From: Cyanobium sp. T1B-Tous
GTDB taxonomy: Bacteria > Cyanobacteriota > Cyanobacteriia > PCC-6307 > Cyanobiaceae
Direction: 5' to 3'
DNA: 64,000 nucleotides
Assembly: GCF_024345475.1 (NCBI RefSeq)
Contig: NZ_JAGQBE010000005.1
Coordinates: 16,674 to 80,673, forward strand
Part shown: positions 8,270-16,204 of the stretch, one piece after another
Position numbering within the stretch: position 1 is the stretch's first letter
Layout of the letters: each line of letters opens with the position of its first letter
The notes under the pieces: model-generated
Told to the model about the DNA's origin: nothing
What the model saw: only the letters and a program-made list of their open reading frames with translations
Databases searched by the model: none
Position numbers and translations under genes: made by a program

Positions 8270-8698
8270 CTACCTGTTGCGGAATGCGCCTCTTGGCTGG
8301 TCGGGGTCCAGCGGTAACCCCCGCAGGCCCAGGGCCAGGCGCCGTGCCAGCAACAGCAGGGGGTAGGTGCGCCGCGCCCGTTCCCGCGTGGCCAGCAGGG
8401 GCCCCAGCAGCTGGAGCAGGGGGGCACTGGGGGCCATCCGGCTGCAGATCCACTGGATGGCATCGGCCCCATGCAGCACCTGGTCACCCGTCAGCACCAC
8501 GGCCCCCTCGCTCAGGTTCCAACCCTGGGCGCGCAACTGCCGCCGCAGCCCATGGTCGCTGCGGCCATCGCGAATGGTCAGGCCCGGAATGCCGCTGCGC
8601 AGTTCCGCCAGCTCGGCGAAGTGCCGGCAGAACGGGCAGCCGCCGTCAAACACCAGCACCGGTGCCTCAGATGCCGGGCGCCCAACCATCGGCTGCAA
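8270..8698 (-). CDS. DCC-family thiol-disulfide oxidoreductase-like protein (DUF393)
   Basis: 142 residues. The N-terminal motif V-F-D-G-G-C-P-F-C defines the DUF393/DCC family, whose Asp and Cys-x-x-Cys give a thioredoxin-like redox site. The downstream region includes the usual G-A-D-A-I-Q segment and an R/L-rich C-terminal part ending in L-D-P-D. Substrates are not known for the family. It is transcribed away from the flavoprotein gene (50-base divergent gap), hinting at a redox-related pair under a shared control region, though that is inference. Confidence 0.85.
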   Translation of the reverse strand: MQPMVGRPASEAPVLVFDGGCPFCRHFAELAELRSGIPGLTIRDGRSDHGLRRQLRAQGWNLSEGAVVLTGDQVLHGADAIQWICSRMAPSAPLLQLLGPLLATRERARRTYPLLLLARRLALGLRGLPLDPDQPRGAFRNR

Positions 8699-8748
8699 CC
8701 TGGAAGATCGCTGTCATCCTGAAGGCAACACCGGCTCCGTTGTTGGCG

Positions 8749-9951
8749 ATGCCCCTGTCGGGCCCTGGATCCATTGCCGTCATCGGTGCCGGGGTCTCGG
8801 GCTGCGCCTTGGTGGCCCAGCTGCGGCGCCTGGGCTTTGGGGGCGCGATCAGTCTTTGGGAAACGGGCCGGGGCCCGGGCGGACGGGCCAGCACCCGCCG
8901 CTCCCGCCACGATGCTGAGCTGCGCATCGACCACGGTGCGCCCCTGCTCAACATCACCGGCGAAACGGCGCCGCGGCTGCTCCAGCCGCTGCTGGAGGGG
9001 GGCTGGATCGAGCCCTGGCAGGGGGCCATTGCCCAGCTGCAGGGGGAGTCAACCCTGCGGCCCGGCCAGGCGGATGCGCTGGGGCTGGGCCAGCTCTACC
9101 GGGGCCAGGGGGGGATGGATCACCTCTGCCGGGGTCTGTTGAGCCTGGCCGGGAATGGCTGCGACACCCACTACGGCACCCTGGTGCGCCACCTCGACCG
9201 GGAGGGCGGCCCCTGGTGCTTGCTGGGGCGCAACCGGGAGCTGCTGGGGCAGGCCGACTGGCTGGTGCTGAGCAGCACCCTGCTGGCCCATCCCCGCAGC
9301 CGGGCCATCTTTGGCTGGGAGGACGTGCCCCTGCAGGTGGCGGCCGCTCCCCTGGGGGACCTCCAGCTCGAGCACGCCCTCACCGTGATCGCCGGGATCC
9401 GCAGCGAGGCCCGCAGCAATCTGCTGGTGGTGCTGGATCCCACGGCCGCCGGGCCCTGGCGGAACCTGCCCTTCAGCCTGCTTCATTTCGATGCGGCAGC
9501 CCAGCAGCGCTGGGGGCTGCAGCGGATCACGATCCAGCCCCAGCTGGACGGTCGCTGTGCCGTGGTGGCCCATTCCACCCAGGCCTTCGCCGCCGACCAC
9601 CTCGATGTGTATGGCACCCATTCCGCCGTGGCCCGGATGCTCCAGCTGCCCCCGGATGAGGGCCGGGAGGACACGGTGATCGCGGCCCTCACCACGGCGC
9701 TCGAACAGGTGATGGCCACCTGGCTGCCCGGGCTGGATCTCGGCACGGCCGACCGCCAGCTGATGCGCTGGGGCGCAGCCTTCCCCCTGGCCCCCGGCTT
9801 GCCTTCCGAGTTGATGTTCTGTCCCCGCAGTCGGGTGGGCTTTTGCGGCGACTTCATTGCCGGGGTGGGCTTTGGCCGTATCGAAGGGGCCCTGCGCAGC
9901 GGCGAGCAGCTGGCCCTCGAGCTCTGTGCCGCGGCGGATCGTTGCGTTTGA
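8749..9951 (+). CDS. FAD/NAD(P)-dependent oxidoreductase, renalase-like
   Basis: About 400 residues from ATG 8749. The Rossmann motif I-A-V-I-G-A-G-V-S-G-C sits at residues 8-18, with an acidic end to the second strand (W-E-T-G-R-G-P-G-G-R) and R-R-S-R, as in renalase/protoporphyrinogen-oxidase-type flavoproteins. The C-terminal G-D-F-I-A-G-V-G-F-G-R-I-E-G-A block is the second FAD-contact motif. An open frame continues upstream through the divergent DCC gene but is compositionally antisense, so the shorter start is preferred. The substrate is unknown. Similar cyanobacterial proteins are annotated as NAD/FAD-dependent oxidoreductases. Confidence 0.85.
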   Translation: MPLSGPGSIAVIGAGVSGCALVAQLRRLGFGGAISLWETGRGPGGRASTRRSRHDAELRIDHGAPLLNITGETAPRLLQPLLEGGWIEPWQGAIAQLQGESTLRPGQADALGLGQLYRGQGGMDHLCRGLLSLAGNGCDTHYGTLVRHLDREGGPWCLLGRNRELLGQADWLVLSSTLLAHPRSRAIFGWEDVPLQVAAAPLGDLQLEHALTVIAGIRSEARSNLLVVLDPTAAGPWRNLPFSLLHFDAAAQQRWGLQRITIQPQLDGRCAVVAHSTQAFAADHLDVYGTHSAVARMLQLPPDEGREDTVIAALTTALEQVMATWLPGLDLGTADRQLMRWGAAFPLAPGLPSELMFCPRSRVGFCGDFIAGVGFGRIEGALRSGEQLALELCAAADRCV

Positions 9952-10073
9952 TGCAGCGTTGCAACAGATCGCCCGGTCGGTAGCGAATGCGATTGCATCG
10001 CCCGGCCCGCAGGGTTATTTCTTGGTTGAGAAGGCGTTCCTCACGTCCGCCGTCCCGCCTGTCTGGGAGTGCG

Positions 10074-10598
10074 ATGCGTCTTGTTCCCCCACCCCTGCCC
10101 CCACCACTGGATGCGGCGCTGGATGCCGGCCTCGATGCGGCGCCGATCAGGGGCGGTACGGATCGGCATGGCCCGCCCAGGCGGCGCCGGCGGATGGCGG
10201 CGGCCCGCCCCATCCTTCCGGTTGCTCCCACCCAGCAGCTGGAGGTGGTGAACCGGGCCGGCCGCTACTTCGCCCGCCACTTCGCCGAGGACATCCAACT
10301 CGAGGTGCTGGCCACCTCCATTGGGGTGAGCGCGGAATGGCTCGACCTCTGTTTTGACCATTGTCGCGGCAAGACGCCCTTTCAGGCCCTGCAGCACTTT
10401 CGCCTCAGCCGTTTGTTCGAGGGCATCGCCGAGCAACCCCAAACCACCCTGCAACAGCAGGTGCACCGCTGTGGTCTGGCCTCGGTGATGGCGGCCAATC
10501 GCCTTTTTGAGGAGCTGTTTGGCATCGGGCTGGCTCCGTTCCGCCGGGTCTGCCGCCAGGCGGCGGCCGATCGCCTGCTGCACCGTCACCGGCGCTGA
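10074..10598 (+). CDS. AraC-type helix-turn-helix protein
   Basis: About 174 residues if translated from ATG 10074; an ATG near 10193 is also possible because the first 40 residues are Pro/Arg-rich and low in complexity. The C-terminal 110 residues resemble the paired AraC HTH domain: I-Q-L-E-V-L-A-T-S-I-G-V-S for the first helix-turn-helix, then G-L-A-S-V-M-A-A-N-R-L-F-E-E-L-F-G-I-G-L-A-P-F-R-R for the second. No effector-binding domain is present. The stop is in frame with the next gene, a glycosyltransferase, which could be its target. DNA-binding function is inferred from the fold pattern. Confidence 0.7.
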   Translation: MRLVPPPLPPPLDAALDAGLDAAPIRGGTDRHGPPRRRRRMAAARPILPVAPTQQLEVVNRAGRYFARHFAEDIQLEVLATSIGVSAEWLDLCFDHCRGKTPFQALQHFRLSRLFEGIAEQPQTTLQQQVHRCGLASVMAANRLFEELFGIGLAPFRRVCRQAAADRLLHRHRR

Positions 10599-10661
10599 TT
10601 CCTGGACCTCCCCGTCCCCGGGCTGATTGCCCTGGCCAGTGGCCTGGGGGGGATCTCCGGC

Positions 10662-11804
10662 GTGGGTCTGGCGGTGATGCTGGCCCTGTTGGAACGCACC
10701 TTCGCGGCGGCGCCATCCCTGCAGGCCCCGCCAGCGGGTGTCTGCCAGGCGGACACCTCCTGCACCGTGGTGGTGCCCGCGTACAACGAAGCCGACAACA
10801 TCGCCGACTGCGTGCGCGCCCTGCTCGCCAGTGAGTCCCCCTGCCAGCGCTGGACCCTGGTGGTGGTCGATGACGACTCCGGCGATGCCACGGCCGACTT
10901 GGCCCAGGCCGCGGCGGCGGGGGACCCTCACTTTGTCCTGCTCCAGGCCGGGCCCCGTCCGCCCGGTGAGCGCTGGGTGGGCAAGAACTGGGCCTGTCAC
11001 CGGGCCTGCCAGGGGCTGGACAGCGATTGGGTGGCCTTCATCGATGCGGACGTGCGGGTGGAGCCCGGGGCTTTGCGGGCTGCCCTGGCCGATGCGATCG
11101 CCGAGGGCTCGGATCTGCTCACCCTGGCGCCCCGGTTGCGGAGCGGCTGCCTGGCGGAGTGGCTGGTGCAGCCGATCATCGCCAGCTTGCTGGGCCTGGG
11201 TTTCCCGATCCAGCGGGCCAATGACCCGGCCGACCCCCTGGCCTTCGCGGCGGGTCCGTTTCTGCTGTTCCGCAGCCAGGCCTACCGGGCCATCGGCGGC
11301 CATGCTGCCGTTGCCGGTGAGGTGGTGGAAGACCTCGCCCTGGCCCGGGCGATCAAGGGACAGGGGTTGCGGCTGCGCTATCTGCTCGGCCTCGACTGGC
11401 TGACCCTGCGGATGTATCGGGATTTCGCCGCCCTCTGGGAGGGCTGGACCAAGAACTGGCTGCTGGGTCTCGACCGCAACGTGCCCAAGGCCCTGGCCGC
11501 CGGTGCCCTGGTGCTCCAGCTCTACGCCGTGCCCTGGCTGCTGCTGCCGCTGGCCCTGGGGCTGGCCGTGCTGGACCCGGCTCCCCTGGCGTACCTGCCG
11601 CTGCTGTTGGCGCTGCTGGCGATCGGCTTGCAGTTGGCCATTCGGTTTTGGAGCCGCCGTCGCTTTGGCACCCCGCTCCACTGGTGGTGGCTGGCGGGGA
11701 TCGGGGGGCTGGTGATCGGTGCGATCGCACCGGTGTCGGTGTGGAAGACCCTCAGTGGCCGCGGCTGGACCTGGCGGGGGCGCTCCTTGCAGAGCCCGGG
11801 CTAG
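10662..11804 (+). CDS. Family 2 glycosyltransferase, HpnB/CrtQ-like membrane type
   Basis: 380 residues from GTG 10662. The GT2 nucleotide-sugar fold is clear: V-V-V-P-A-Y-N-E-A near residue 30, V-V-V-D-D-D-S-G-D, the D-x-D-type F-I-D-A-D-V and the E-D-L-A-L-A acid/base region after G-G-H-A. Three or four C-terminal membrane helices follow, the layout of hopanoid/carotenoid-associated GT2 enzymes. The frame stays open without an ATG back to the AraC stop at 10598, and the codons just upstream encode a hydrophobic anchor. The true start may therefore be an upstream non-ATG codon. Acceptor unknown; a lipid is likely. A related enzyme lies at 13327-14418. Confidence 0.82.
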   Translation: MGLAVMLALLERTFAAAPSLQAPPAGVCQADTSCTVVVPAYNEADNIADCVRALLASESPCQRWTLVVVDDDSGDATADLAQAAAAGDPHFVLLQAGPRPPGERWVGKNWACHRACQGLDSDWVAFIDADVRVEPGALRAALADAIAEGSDLLTLAPRLRSGCLAEWLVQPIIASLLGLGFPIQRANDPADPLAFAAGPFLLFRSQAYRAIGGHAAVAGEVVEDLALARAIKGQGLRLRYLLGLDWLTLRMYRDFAALWEGWTKNWLLGLDRNVPKALAAGALVLQLYAVPWLLLPLALGLAVLDPAPLAYLPLLLALLAIGLQLAIRFWSRRRFGTPLHWWWLAGIGGLVIGAIAPVSVWKTLSGRGWTWRGRSLQSPG

Positions 11805-11847
11805 CGCCATACGTTGAGGGCGCCACGCCATCCGGGTTGCCCCAGGC

Positions 11848-12126
11848 ATGCAGAGCCCATTCGGCGATTGGTTGCCCGAGGTGGTGGTGTTCCATCCCAC
11901 CCGCTTTGAGGAGGCCGAGTGGATCGTGCACCACGTGCGCGAGCGCAAGACCGTGGTGGTGCATGCCGGGGCGATGGAGCCCGGTGAGGCCCAGCGCCTG
12001 ATCGATTTTGTGGCTGGCGGTGTCAGCGCCATCGACGGCCAGGCGGAATGCCTCGATCCGCTCACCTTTGTCTTCGTGCCGGAGATCGTGGCCCTGCGGC
12101 GCGATCCAGGGGGCCCCCCCTCCTAG
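11848..12126 (+). CDS. Minimal SepF-like protein
   Basis: 92 residues. The sequence fits the SepF core: V-V-V-F-H-P-T-R-F-E-E-A, then E-R-K-T-V-V-V-H-A, a Q-R-L-I-D-F-V-A-G-G-V segment, A-I-D-G-Q, and F-V-F-V-P-E-I-V at the end. SepF helps anchor and bundle FtsZ at the division site. Cyanobacterial SepF normally has a membrane-targeting helix and a long linker before this core, and both are missing here. It may be a paralogue with a changed role. It lies between a glycosyltransferase and a desaturase, 20 bases before the latter. Confidence 0.7.
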   Translation: MQSPFGDWLPEVVVFHPTRFEEAEWIVHHVRERKTVVVHAGAMEPGEAQRLIDFVAGGVSAIDGQAECLDPLTFVFVPEIVALRRDPGGPPS

Positions 12127-12145
12127 GCTTCGCGATCCCCTGGGA

Positions 12146-13003
12146 GTGGGCTTGGTTCCCCGTCTGCGTCGCGTCCTGTACTCCTTCGGGCCCGTTCTGA
12201 TCGTTGCCAGTCACCTCGGCTGCCTGCTGCTCTTCTGGACCGGGCTGGGGATCGGGGCCGCCCTGTGGGCCCTGGCCCTCTATCTGGTGCGGATGCTGGC
12301 CACCACGGCCATCTACCACCGCCTGATCACCCACACCAGCTATCGGGCGCCCCGCCCCGTGGCCTGGATTGGGGCCGCCGTGGCCGCCTCGGCCGGCCAG
12401 ATGGGCCCCAGCTGGTGGAAGGCCCATCACCTGGCCCACCACCGCCATGTCGACACCGCCGCCGATCCCCACACCCCCCTGGCTCCCTCGGCGGGCTGGC
12501 GTGGGCTGTGGCGTTCCCAGGCGGGCTGGTTGCTCAGTTCCAATTTCTTTCCTGCCACCCTGCCGGCCGATGTGGAGGCCGATCCGGTGCTGCGCCTGAT
12601 CGACCGGCTGCACTTCGTTCCGATGCTGGGGCTGGCCGGCCTGTCCTGGCAGCTGGGCGGTCTGCCGTGGTTGGCGGCCTTTTGCCTGAGCAGCACCCTG
12701 TTGTTCCACGGTGTGGCCAGCGTCAATTCCCTGGCCCACTTGCTGGGGGATCAGCCCTTCGCCACCGGGGACGCCAGCCGTAACAACCTGTTTGTGGCGC
12801 TGATCACGCTTGGGGAGGGCTGGCACAACCTCCACCACGCCTTCCAGGCCTCCGTGCGCCAGGGCATCACCCTTGACGACGGCCGCCCGCGGCTGCTGCT
12901 CGATCCCACCTACCGATTCATTCGACTGCTCGAACGCTTGGGCTGGGCCTGGGATTTGCGGATTCCCAGCGATCGCGCCCTGCAGGCCCGGGCCGCCGAT
13001 TGA
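12146..13003 (+). CDS. Membrane fatty acid desaturase (DesC-like)
   Basis: About 285 residues from GTG 12146. The three histidine boxes of membrane acyl-lipid/acyl-CoA delta-9 desaturases are present: H-R-L-I-T-H, H-H-L-A-H-H and H-N-L-H-H, which bind the di-iron centre. Paired hydrophobic helices surround the boxes. The enzyme inserts a double bond in a fatty acyl chain, using electrons from ferredoxin in cyanobacteria. The frame extends upstream into the SepF-like gene, but sequence similarity to the family begins near V-P-R-L-R-R, so I chose the GTG after the SepF stop. Chain position specificity is inferred from family resemblance only. Confidence 0.85.
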   Translation: MGLVPRLRRVLYSFGPVLIVASHLGCLLLFWTGLGIGAALWALALYLVRMLATTAIYHRLITHTSYRAPRPVAWIGAAVAASAGQMGPSWWKAHHLAHHRHVDTAADPHTPLAPSAGWRGLWRSQAGWLLSSNFFPATLPADVEADPVLRLIDRLHFVPMLGLAGLSWQLGGLPWLAAFCLSSTLLFHGVASVNSLAHLLGDQPFATGDASRNNLFVALITLGEGWHNLHHAFQASVRQGITLDDGRPRLLLDPTYRFIRLLERLGWAWDLRIPSDRALQARAAD

Positions 13004-13036
13004 GCGGGGCTGGCCCGCCCAGGGAGGGGTTGGAAC

Positions 13037-13252
13037 CTAGATCGCCCCAGCCACCAGGCTGAGCTGCAGCCAGCATCCCCCCGGCGCCAGTTTTTCCACG
13101 ACCACGGCTTGGAGCCGGTCGTGGGCCACCAGATGGGCAAAGGTTTCGGCGTCATCCCGGGTGCTGAACCGGGCCGCTTGCACCTGCAAGGGCACGCTCT
13201 GCTCCCGTTCGACGGCAGCGCGGACCCGATAACGACCAGAGGGATCAGCCAT
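13037..13252 (-). CDS. Small hypothetical protein, 71 residues
   Basis: Begins M-A-D-P-S-G-R-Y-R-V-R-A and ends L-V-A-G-A-I. The pattern of short beta-like stretches (R-Y-R-V-R-A-A-V, V-P-L-Q-V-Q-A-A, Q-A-V-V-V-E-K-L) around a helix suggests a small alpha/beta fold. The frame is open further upstream into the glycosyltransferase gene, but only this part has gene-like composition. It is downstream of the minus-strand glycosyltransferase by 74 bases. No family recognised. Confidence 0.55.
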   Translation of the reverse strand: MADPSGRYRVRAAVEREQSVPLQVQAARFSTRDDAETFAHLVAHDRLQAVVVEKLAPGGCWLQLSLVAGAI

Positions 13253-13326
13253 GGCTGAATTCTGCAGCCAATTTCCGCGAATCGCGACGGGCTTCAGGGT
13301 TTCAGAGAATTTGTTGGGGGGCGGCT

Positions 13327-14418
13327 TCAGCGGGTGGGCACCTGCCGCCCCTTCCAGGTGATGGACCCCCGTTCCAGGTTGAGGATGGCCAGCACAAACA
13401 CCCCCAGGAAAAACAGCACCGGCACTGGAAAGATCAGATTGATCCAGCCGAAGCTGCCCACCCGGCGCGTGATCACGAGCAGTTGCAGGGCATAGCCCCC
13501 ATACAACACCAGGTTGGGCACAAGGGCGGGGCTGCCCACCATGGGCCAGTGCAGCAAGGCGGCAGGCAGGCACCAGGCCGCCCAGAACAGGCCAGAGAGC
13601 CACAGCAACACCCCGAGCATTCGGGGCCAGCGCACCTCTCCGGCGGCGGTGGCGAAGTTCTTGTCGAAACCCACCACCATGTCGCCCAGGCCCCCTGGGT
13701 ACATCCGGTAGGCCAGGCTGCCGTCGCCGATGAAGGCACTCACCGGCAAGCCGGCAGCCTCATAGCGGTGGGCCAGAAACCAGTCCTCCACCACCTTGTC
13801 GGCCACGGAGGCGTGGCCGCCGATCCGCTCGTAATCGCGGCGGCTGGTCGCCATCGCCGGACCGAAGGCCACCCCCACTCCGGCCCCCAGGGGCACCGCC
13901 ATCAGTCCCACCAGGTTGAACAGCACCGAGAGCTGCTCGTAGGGCTGTTCGGTGCGGTGGAAGGGCTGCACCGACACCAGGCCCCCATGGCGCTGCTGGT
14001 TGGCCACCAGCTGGGCCAGGAACGGGGGCCCGGGTTCCGTATCGGCATCGAGGAAAACCAGCACGTCGCCCTGGCTGTGGTCGACTCCCTGCTGCAGCGC
14101 CCAGGTTTTGCCGCACCAGCCCACCGGCAGCGGGGCCGCGGGCAGCACGGTGACGCCGGCGGCCTGGGCCAGGGTGGCGGTGGCATCGCTGGAGTGGTCG
14201 TCGATCACGATCACCTCCAGGGGGTGGAGGCTCTGGTGGGCCAGGGCCTCCAGCAGCTGGGGCAGGGTGAGGGCCTCATTGCGGGCGGGGATGAGCACGG
14301 ACACCCGCGGTTGCCCCTGGGGCGTGAGCTCGGGGAGGGCCGGCATGCGCAGGCACAGCAACCAGCCCAGCAGCCAGCGCACCAGCAGGGAAACGGCCAG
14401 GAGATCGAGGGGGGGCAT
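13327..14418 (-). CDS. Family 2 glycosyltransferase, CrtQ-like membrane type
   Basis: 363 residues. An N-terminal hydrophobic anchor precedes the GT2 fold: V-L-I-P-A-R-N-E-A, V-I-V-I-D-D-H-S-S-D, the D-A-D metal motif in V-F-L-D-A-D-T-E, and V-V-E-D-W-F-L-A after G-G-H-A-S-V. Three to four C-terminal helices end the protein. It resembles 4,4-diaponeurosporenoate glycosyltransferase and HpnB-type enzymes, which glycosylate or process isoprenoid lipids. It parallels the other GT2 gene in this region motif by motif. The lipase gene lies 19 bases upstream on the same strand. Confidence 0.85.
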   Translation of the reverse strand: MPPLDLLAVSLLVRWLLGWLLCLRMPALPELTPQGQPRVSVLIPARNEALTLPQLLEALAHQSLHPLEVIVIDDHSSDATATLAQAAGVTVLPAAPLPVGWCGKTWALQQGVDHSQGDVLVFLDADTEPGPPFLAQLVANQQRHGGLVSVQPFHRTEQPYEQLSVLFNLVGLMAVPLGAGVGVAFGPAMATSRRDYERIGGHASVADKVVEDWFLAHRYEAAGLPVSAFIGDGSLAYRMYPGGLGDMVVGFDKNFATAAGEVRWPRMLGVLLWLSGLFWAAWCLPAALLHWPMVGSPALVPNLVLYGGYALQLLVITRRVGSFGWINLIFPVPVLFFLGVFVLAILNLERGSITWKGRQVPTR

Positions 14419-14437
14419 GGCGCTCAGGCTGGCTGGC

Positions 14438-15034
14438 TCACGGGCGCAGCAGCTCGCCCACGAGGACCTCGAGGGCGGCCGGATCGCGCATCAGTTGCTG
14501 GTGGGTGAGCACGGGCACGGACTGGCAGGGGCCCACGGGCAGCACGGCACGCCAGCCCGGCCACACCATCAGGTCGGCGGTGCAGAAGAAGCTGGAGCAG
14601 TCCACACCCCGCAGGGCGTCGAGGTTTCCATTGAGCTGGCGCAGCAGGGGGCTGCCCAGTTTCATGTCGGCGATACCGGCCAGCAGCCAGCGGGGCCAGG
14701 GTTGGGCGGTGAGGGTGCCCTGCTGGGGACTGCCCACGCTGATGAACCGGCGGGTGCGGCGATGCCCCCCCGCCAGTTGGATCCAGGTGCGCCCGATCAG
14801 TCCCCCCATCGAGAAGCCCAGCAGGTCGATGGGGGTGTCGGGGCCGAAGGCCGCCTCAATCTCTTGGCCGAGCTGGTCGGCCAGAGCCCTGATGGAGGTG
14901 GTACCCAGGCCGTGGGGCAGGTGGGGGATCAGCAGCGGAGCGCGGCGCTCGCCCAGGTTTTGCTGGAGGCGACGAAACAATCGCGGCGTATCCCACAGCC
15001 CGTGCACCAGCACCAGAGGAGGAGGGCTTGCCAT
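14438..15034 (-). CDS. Alpha/beta hydrolase, triacylglycerol-lipase-like
   Basis: 198 residues. L-V-L-V-H-G-L-W carries the oxyanion H-G, and the nucleophile elbow is G-F-S-M-G-G. Candidate acid and base residues are the Asp in A-D-L-M-V-W-P-G and the His in V-L-T-H-Q-Q-L-M, placed as in EstA/lipase-class hydrolases. No signal peptide is visible, so it is probably cytosolic. Substrate unknown, likely an ester. It is followed on the same strand by the GT2 gene. Confidence 0.85.
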   Translation of the reverse strand: MASPPPLVLVHGLWDTPRLFRRLQQNLGERRAPLLIPHLPHGLGTTSIRALADQLGQEIEAAFGPDTPIDLLGFSMGGLIGRTWIQLAGGHRRTRRFISVGSPQQGTLTAQPWPRWLLAGIADMKLGSPLLRQLNGNLDALRGVDCSSFFCTADLMVWPGWRAVLPVGPCQSVPVLTHQQLMRDPAALEVLVGELLRP

Positions 15035-15065
15035 GGCTCCAGGCTAGGCAGCCCAGCGGTATCCA

Positions 15066-15095
15066 TGAAAAAACCGCCCCCGAGGGGGCGGTTGG
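15066..15095 (-). terminator. Rho-independent terminator of the RRM gene
   Basis: A G/C stem (CCGCCCCC, loop GA, GGGGGCGG) reads on the minus strand with a run of T after it (AAAAAA on the plus strand). It lies about 23 bases past the RRM protein stop, in the right orientation. Confidence 0.85.
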
Positions 15096-15117
15096 GGAAG
15101 GCCAAGGGGCCTAGGCC

Positions 15118-15471
15118 TCAGTAGCGGTTGCCGCCGCCGCCGCCGTAGCCGCCGCCACCACCGCCACCGCCGTAGCCGCCGCCGCCACCGCCGAAATCGC
15201 GACGGCCACCGCCACCACCGCCGCCGCTGCCGCGGGGCTCAGCTTTGTTGACGCGGATGGCACGACCCATCCACTCGACGTCCTGAAGGTCTTCGATGGC
15301 CTTGGCCTCTTCGGCCTCGCTGGCCATCTCGACAAAGGCGAAACCGCGCTTGCGTCCGGTGTCGCGGTCGAGGGGGAGGCTGCACTTGCTCACCTGCCCG
15401 TATTGGCTGAACAGGTGCTGGACATCTTCCGCTTCTGCATCGAAGGAAAGATTGCCGACGTAAATGGTCAT
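15118..15471 (-). CDS. rbp: Glycine-rich RRM RNA-binding protein
   Basis: 117 residues. One RNA recognition motif (1-80) has RNP2 I-Y-V-G-N-L and RNP1 R-K-R-G-F-A-F-V-E-M, followed by a glycine-rich tail with F/Y-G-G-G repeats (about 82-117). This is the cyanobacterial Rbp type, often cold-induced and linked to mRNA localisation or stability. The 5' region (15472-15600) is AT-richer and long enough to hold an untranslated leader, but I see no specific element. A clear terminator follows. Confidence 0.93.
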   Translation of the reverse strand: MTIYVGNLSFDAEAEDVQHLFSQYGQVSKCSLPLDRDTGRKRGFAFVEMASEAEEAKAIEDLQDVEWMGRAIRVNKAEPRGSGGGGGGGRRDFGGGGGGYGGGGGGGGYGGGGGNRY

Positions 15472-15630
15472 GAACTCAGAAACTATGAATTGATCCTTCG
15501 ACGGCCCAAGAGAAAGTGGTCAGCTCGCTAGAGAGAAATCTTTGAATCACCCATCACCCTACAGGTTGGTCGGCGCGGCCTGATCGGCAAACCCTGGCTA
15601 GGCATGGGGTGTTCCACGCACCACCACGCC

Positions 15631-15795
15631 ATGTCGAAATCTCAGCTCAACGCCTTCATGGTCAAAGTGGATGGCGATGCCGCCCTCAAGGCCCGGGTGG
15701 ATGCGGCAACCAGTGTGGACGCGGTCGTGGCCATTGCCCTGGAGCAGGGCCATGTCTTCTCCCCAGCGTCCTGGACCCGCTCCCAGAGGGTCTGA
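15631..15795 (+). CDS. Nif11-domain small protein
   Basis: 54 residues from ATG 15631 (an ATG at 15604 adds nine residues of low plausibility). The sequence follows the Nif11/N11P leader pattern: S-Q-L-N-A-F-M-V-K-V-D-G-D-A-A-L-K, then A-A-T-S-V-D-A-V-V-A-I-A, and G-H-V-F-S. The domain is found on nitrogen-fixation-associated proteins and as leader of nitrile-hydratase-like and prochlorosin-type precursor peptides. There is no double-glycine site and the tail is only S-W-T-R-S-Q-R-V. No modifying synthetase is nearby, so it is an orphan. Precursor function is not supported on present evidence. Confidence 0.7.
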   Translation: MSKSQLNAFMVKVDGDAALKARVDAATSVDAVVAIALEQGHVFSPASWTRSQRV

Positions 15796-15802
15796 GGCCC
15801 GA

Positions 15803-16204
15803 TCAGCTCCAGGCGCTGAAGGTCACCGGCTCGTATTTGGCGATGCTGATGCGCCAACCCCGCAGGGCCAGCTGCCGCAGTTCGGCCTGCAGGCTGGCCG
15901 TTTCCGCCCCGCCGATCCAGTTGGCCTTGAGCAGCGGTAGCCGCTCGCTGATCAGCTCCAGAGGCATCTCCAGCAGCAACAGGCTGTCGTCGCCGGCGGC
16001 CCGCTGGATGGGCCCCTCATCGCTGCGTTGCCACAGCCGCAGCAGCAGCTCCAGGGCCAGGGCCCGGCCCTCCTCACCCGGGTCAGGGGATGGGTCGGCA
16101 TCGGTGGTTTCAAGGGGCTTGCGGGACTTGCCATTGAGGGGCAAAAGCCGCTTGCCGTTGAGGTCAACCAGTGCGAGGGCCACCAGATAGGGAGCATCGG
16201 CCAT
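15803..16204 (-). CDS. Hypothetical protein, about 133 residues
   Basis: Begins M-A-D-A-P-Y-L-V-A-L-A-L-V-D-L-N-G-K; an earlier in-frame start at 16228 is possible. A strand-rich N-terminus, an acidic linker (D-A-D-P-S-P-D-P-G-E-E-G) and a helical middle lead to a C-terminal R-G-W-R-I-S-I-A-K-Y-E-P-V. No signal or membrane segment. It is transcribed toward the Nif11 gene, stop to stop with a gap of 7 bases. I recognise no family; it has the composition of a real gene. Confidence 0.6.
   Translation of the reverse strand: MADAPYLVALALVDLNGKRLLPLNGKSRKPLETTDADPSPDPGEEGRALALELLLRLWQRSDEGPIQRAAGDDSLLLLEMPLELISERLPLLKANWIGGAETASLQAELRQLALRGWRISIAKYEPVTFSAWS

Noticed and set aside
8191..8748. N-terminal extension of the renalase-like protein
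   Set aside because: It runs antisense through the DCC gene and contains Gly/Pro/Ala-rich sequence with no match; start moved to 8749.
10041..12065. Long minus-strand open frame across the AraC and glycosyltransferase genes
   Set aside because: Low-complexity His/Gln/Arg composition, no domain, and lies antisense to clear gene families.
15121..15230. Repetitive tract in the RRM gene as a possible CRISPR or satellite
   Set aside because: It is simply GGN codons for the glycine-rich tail.
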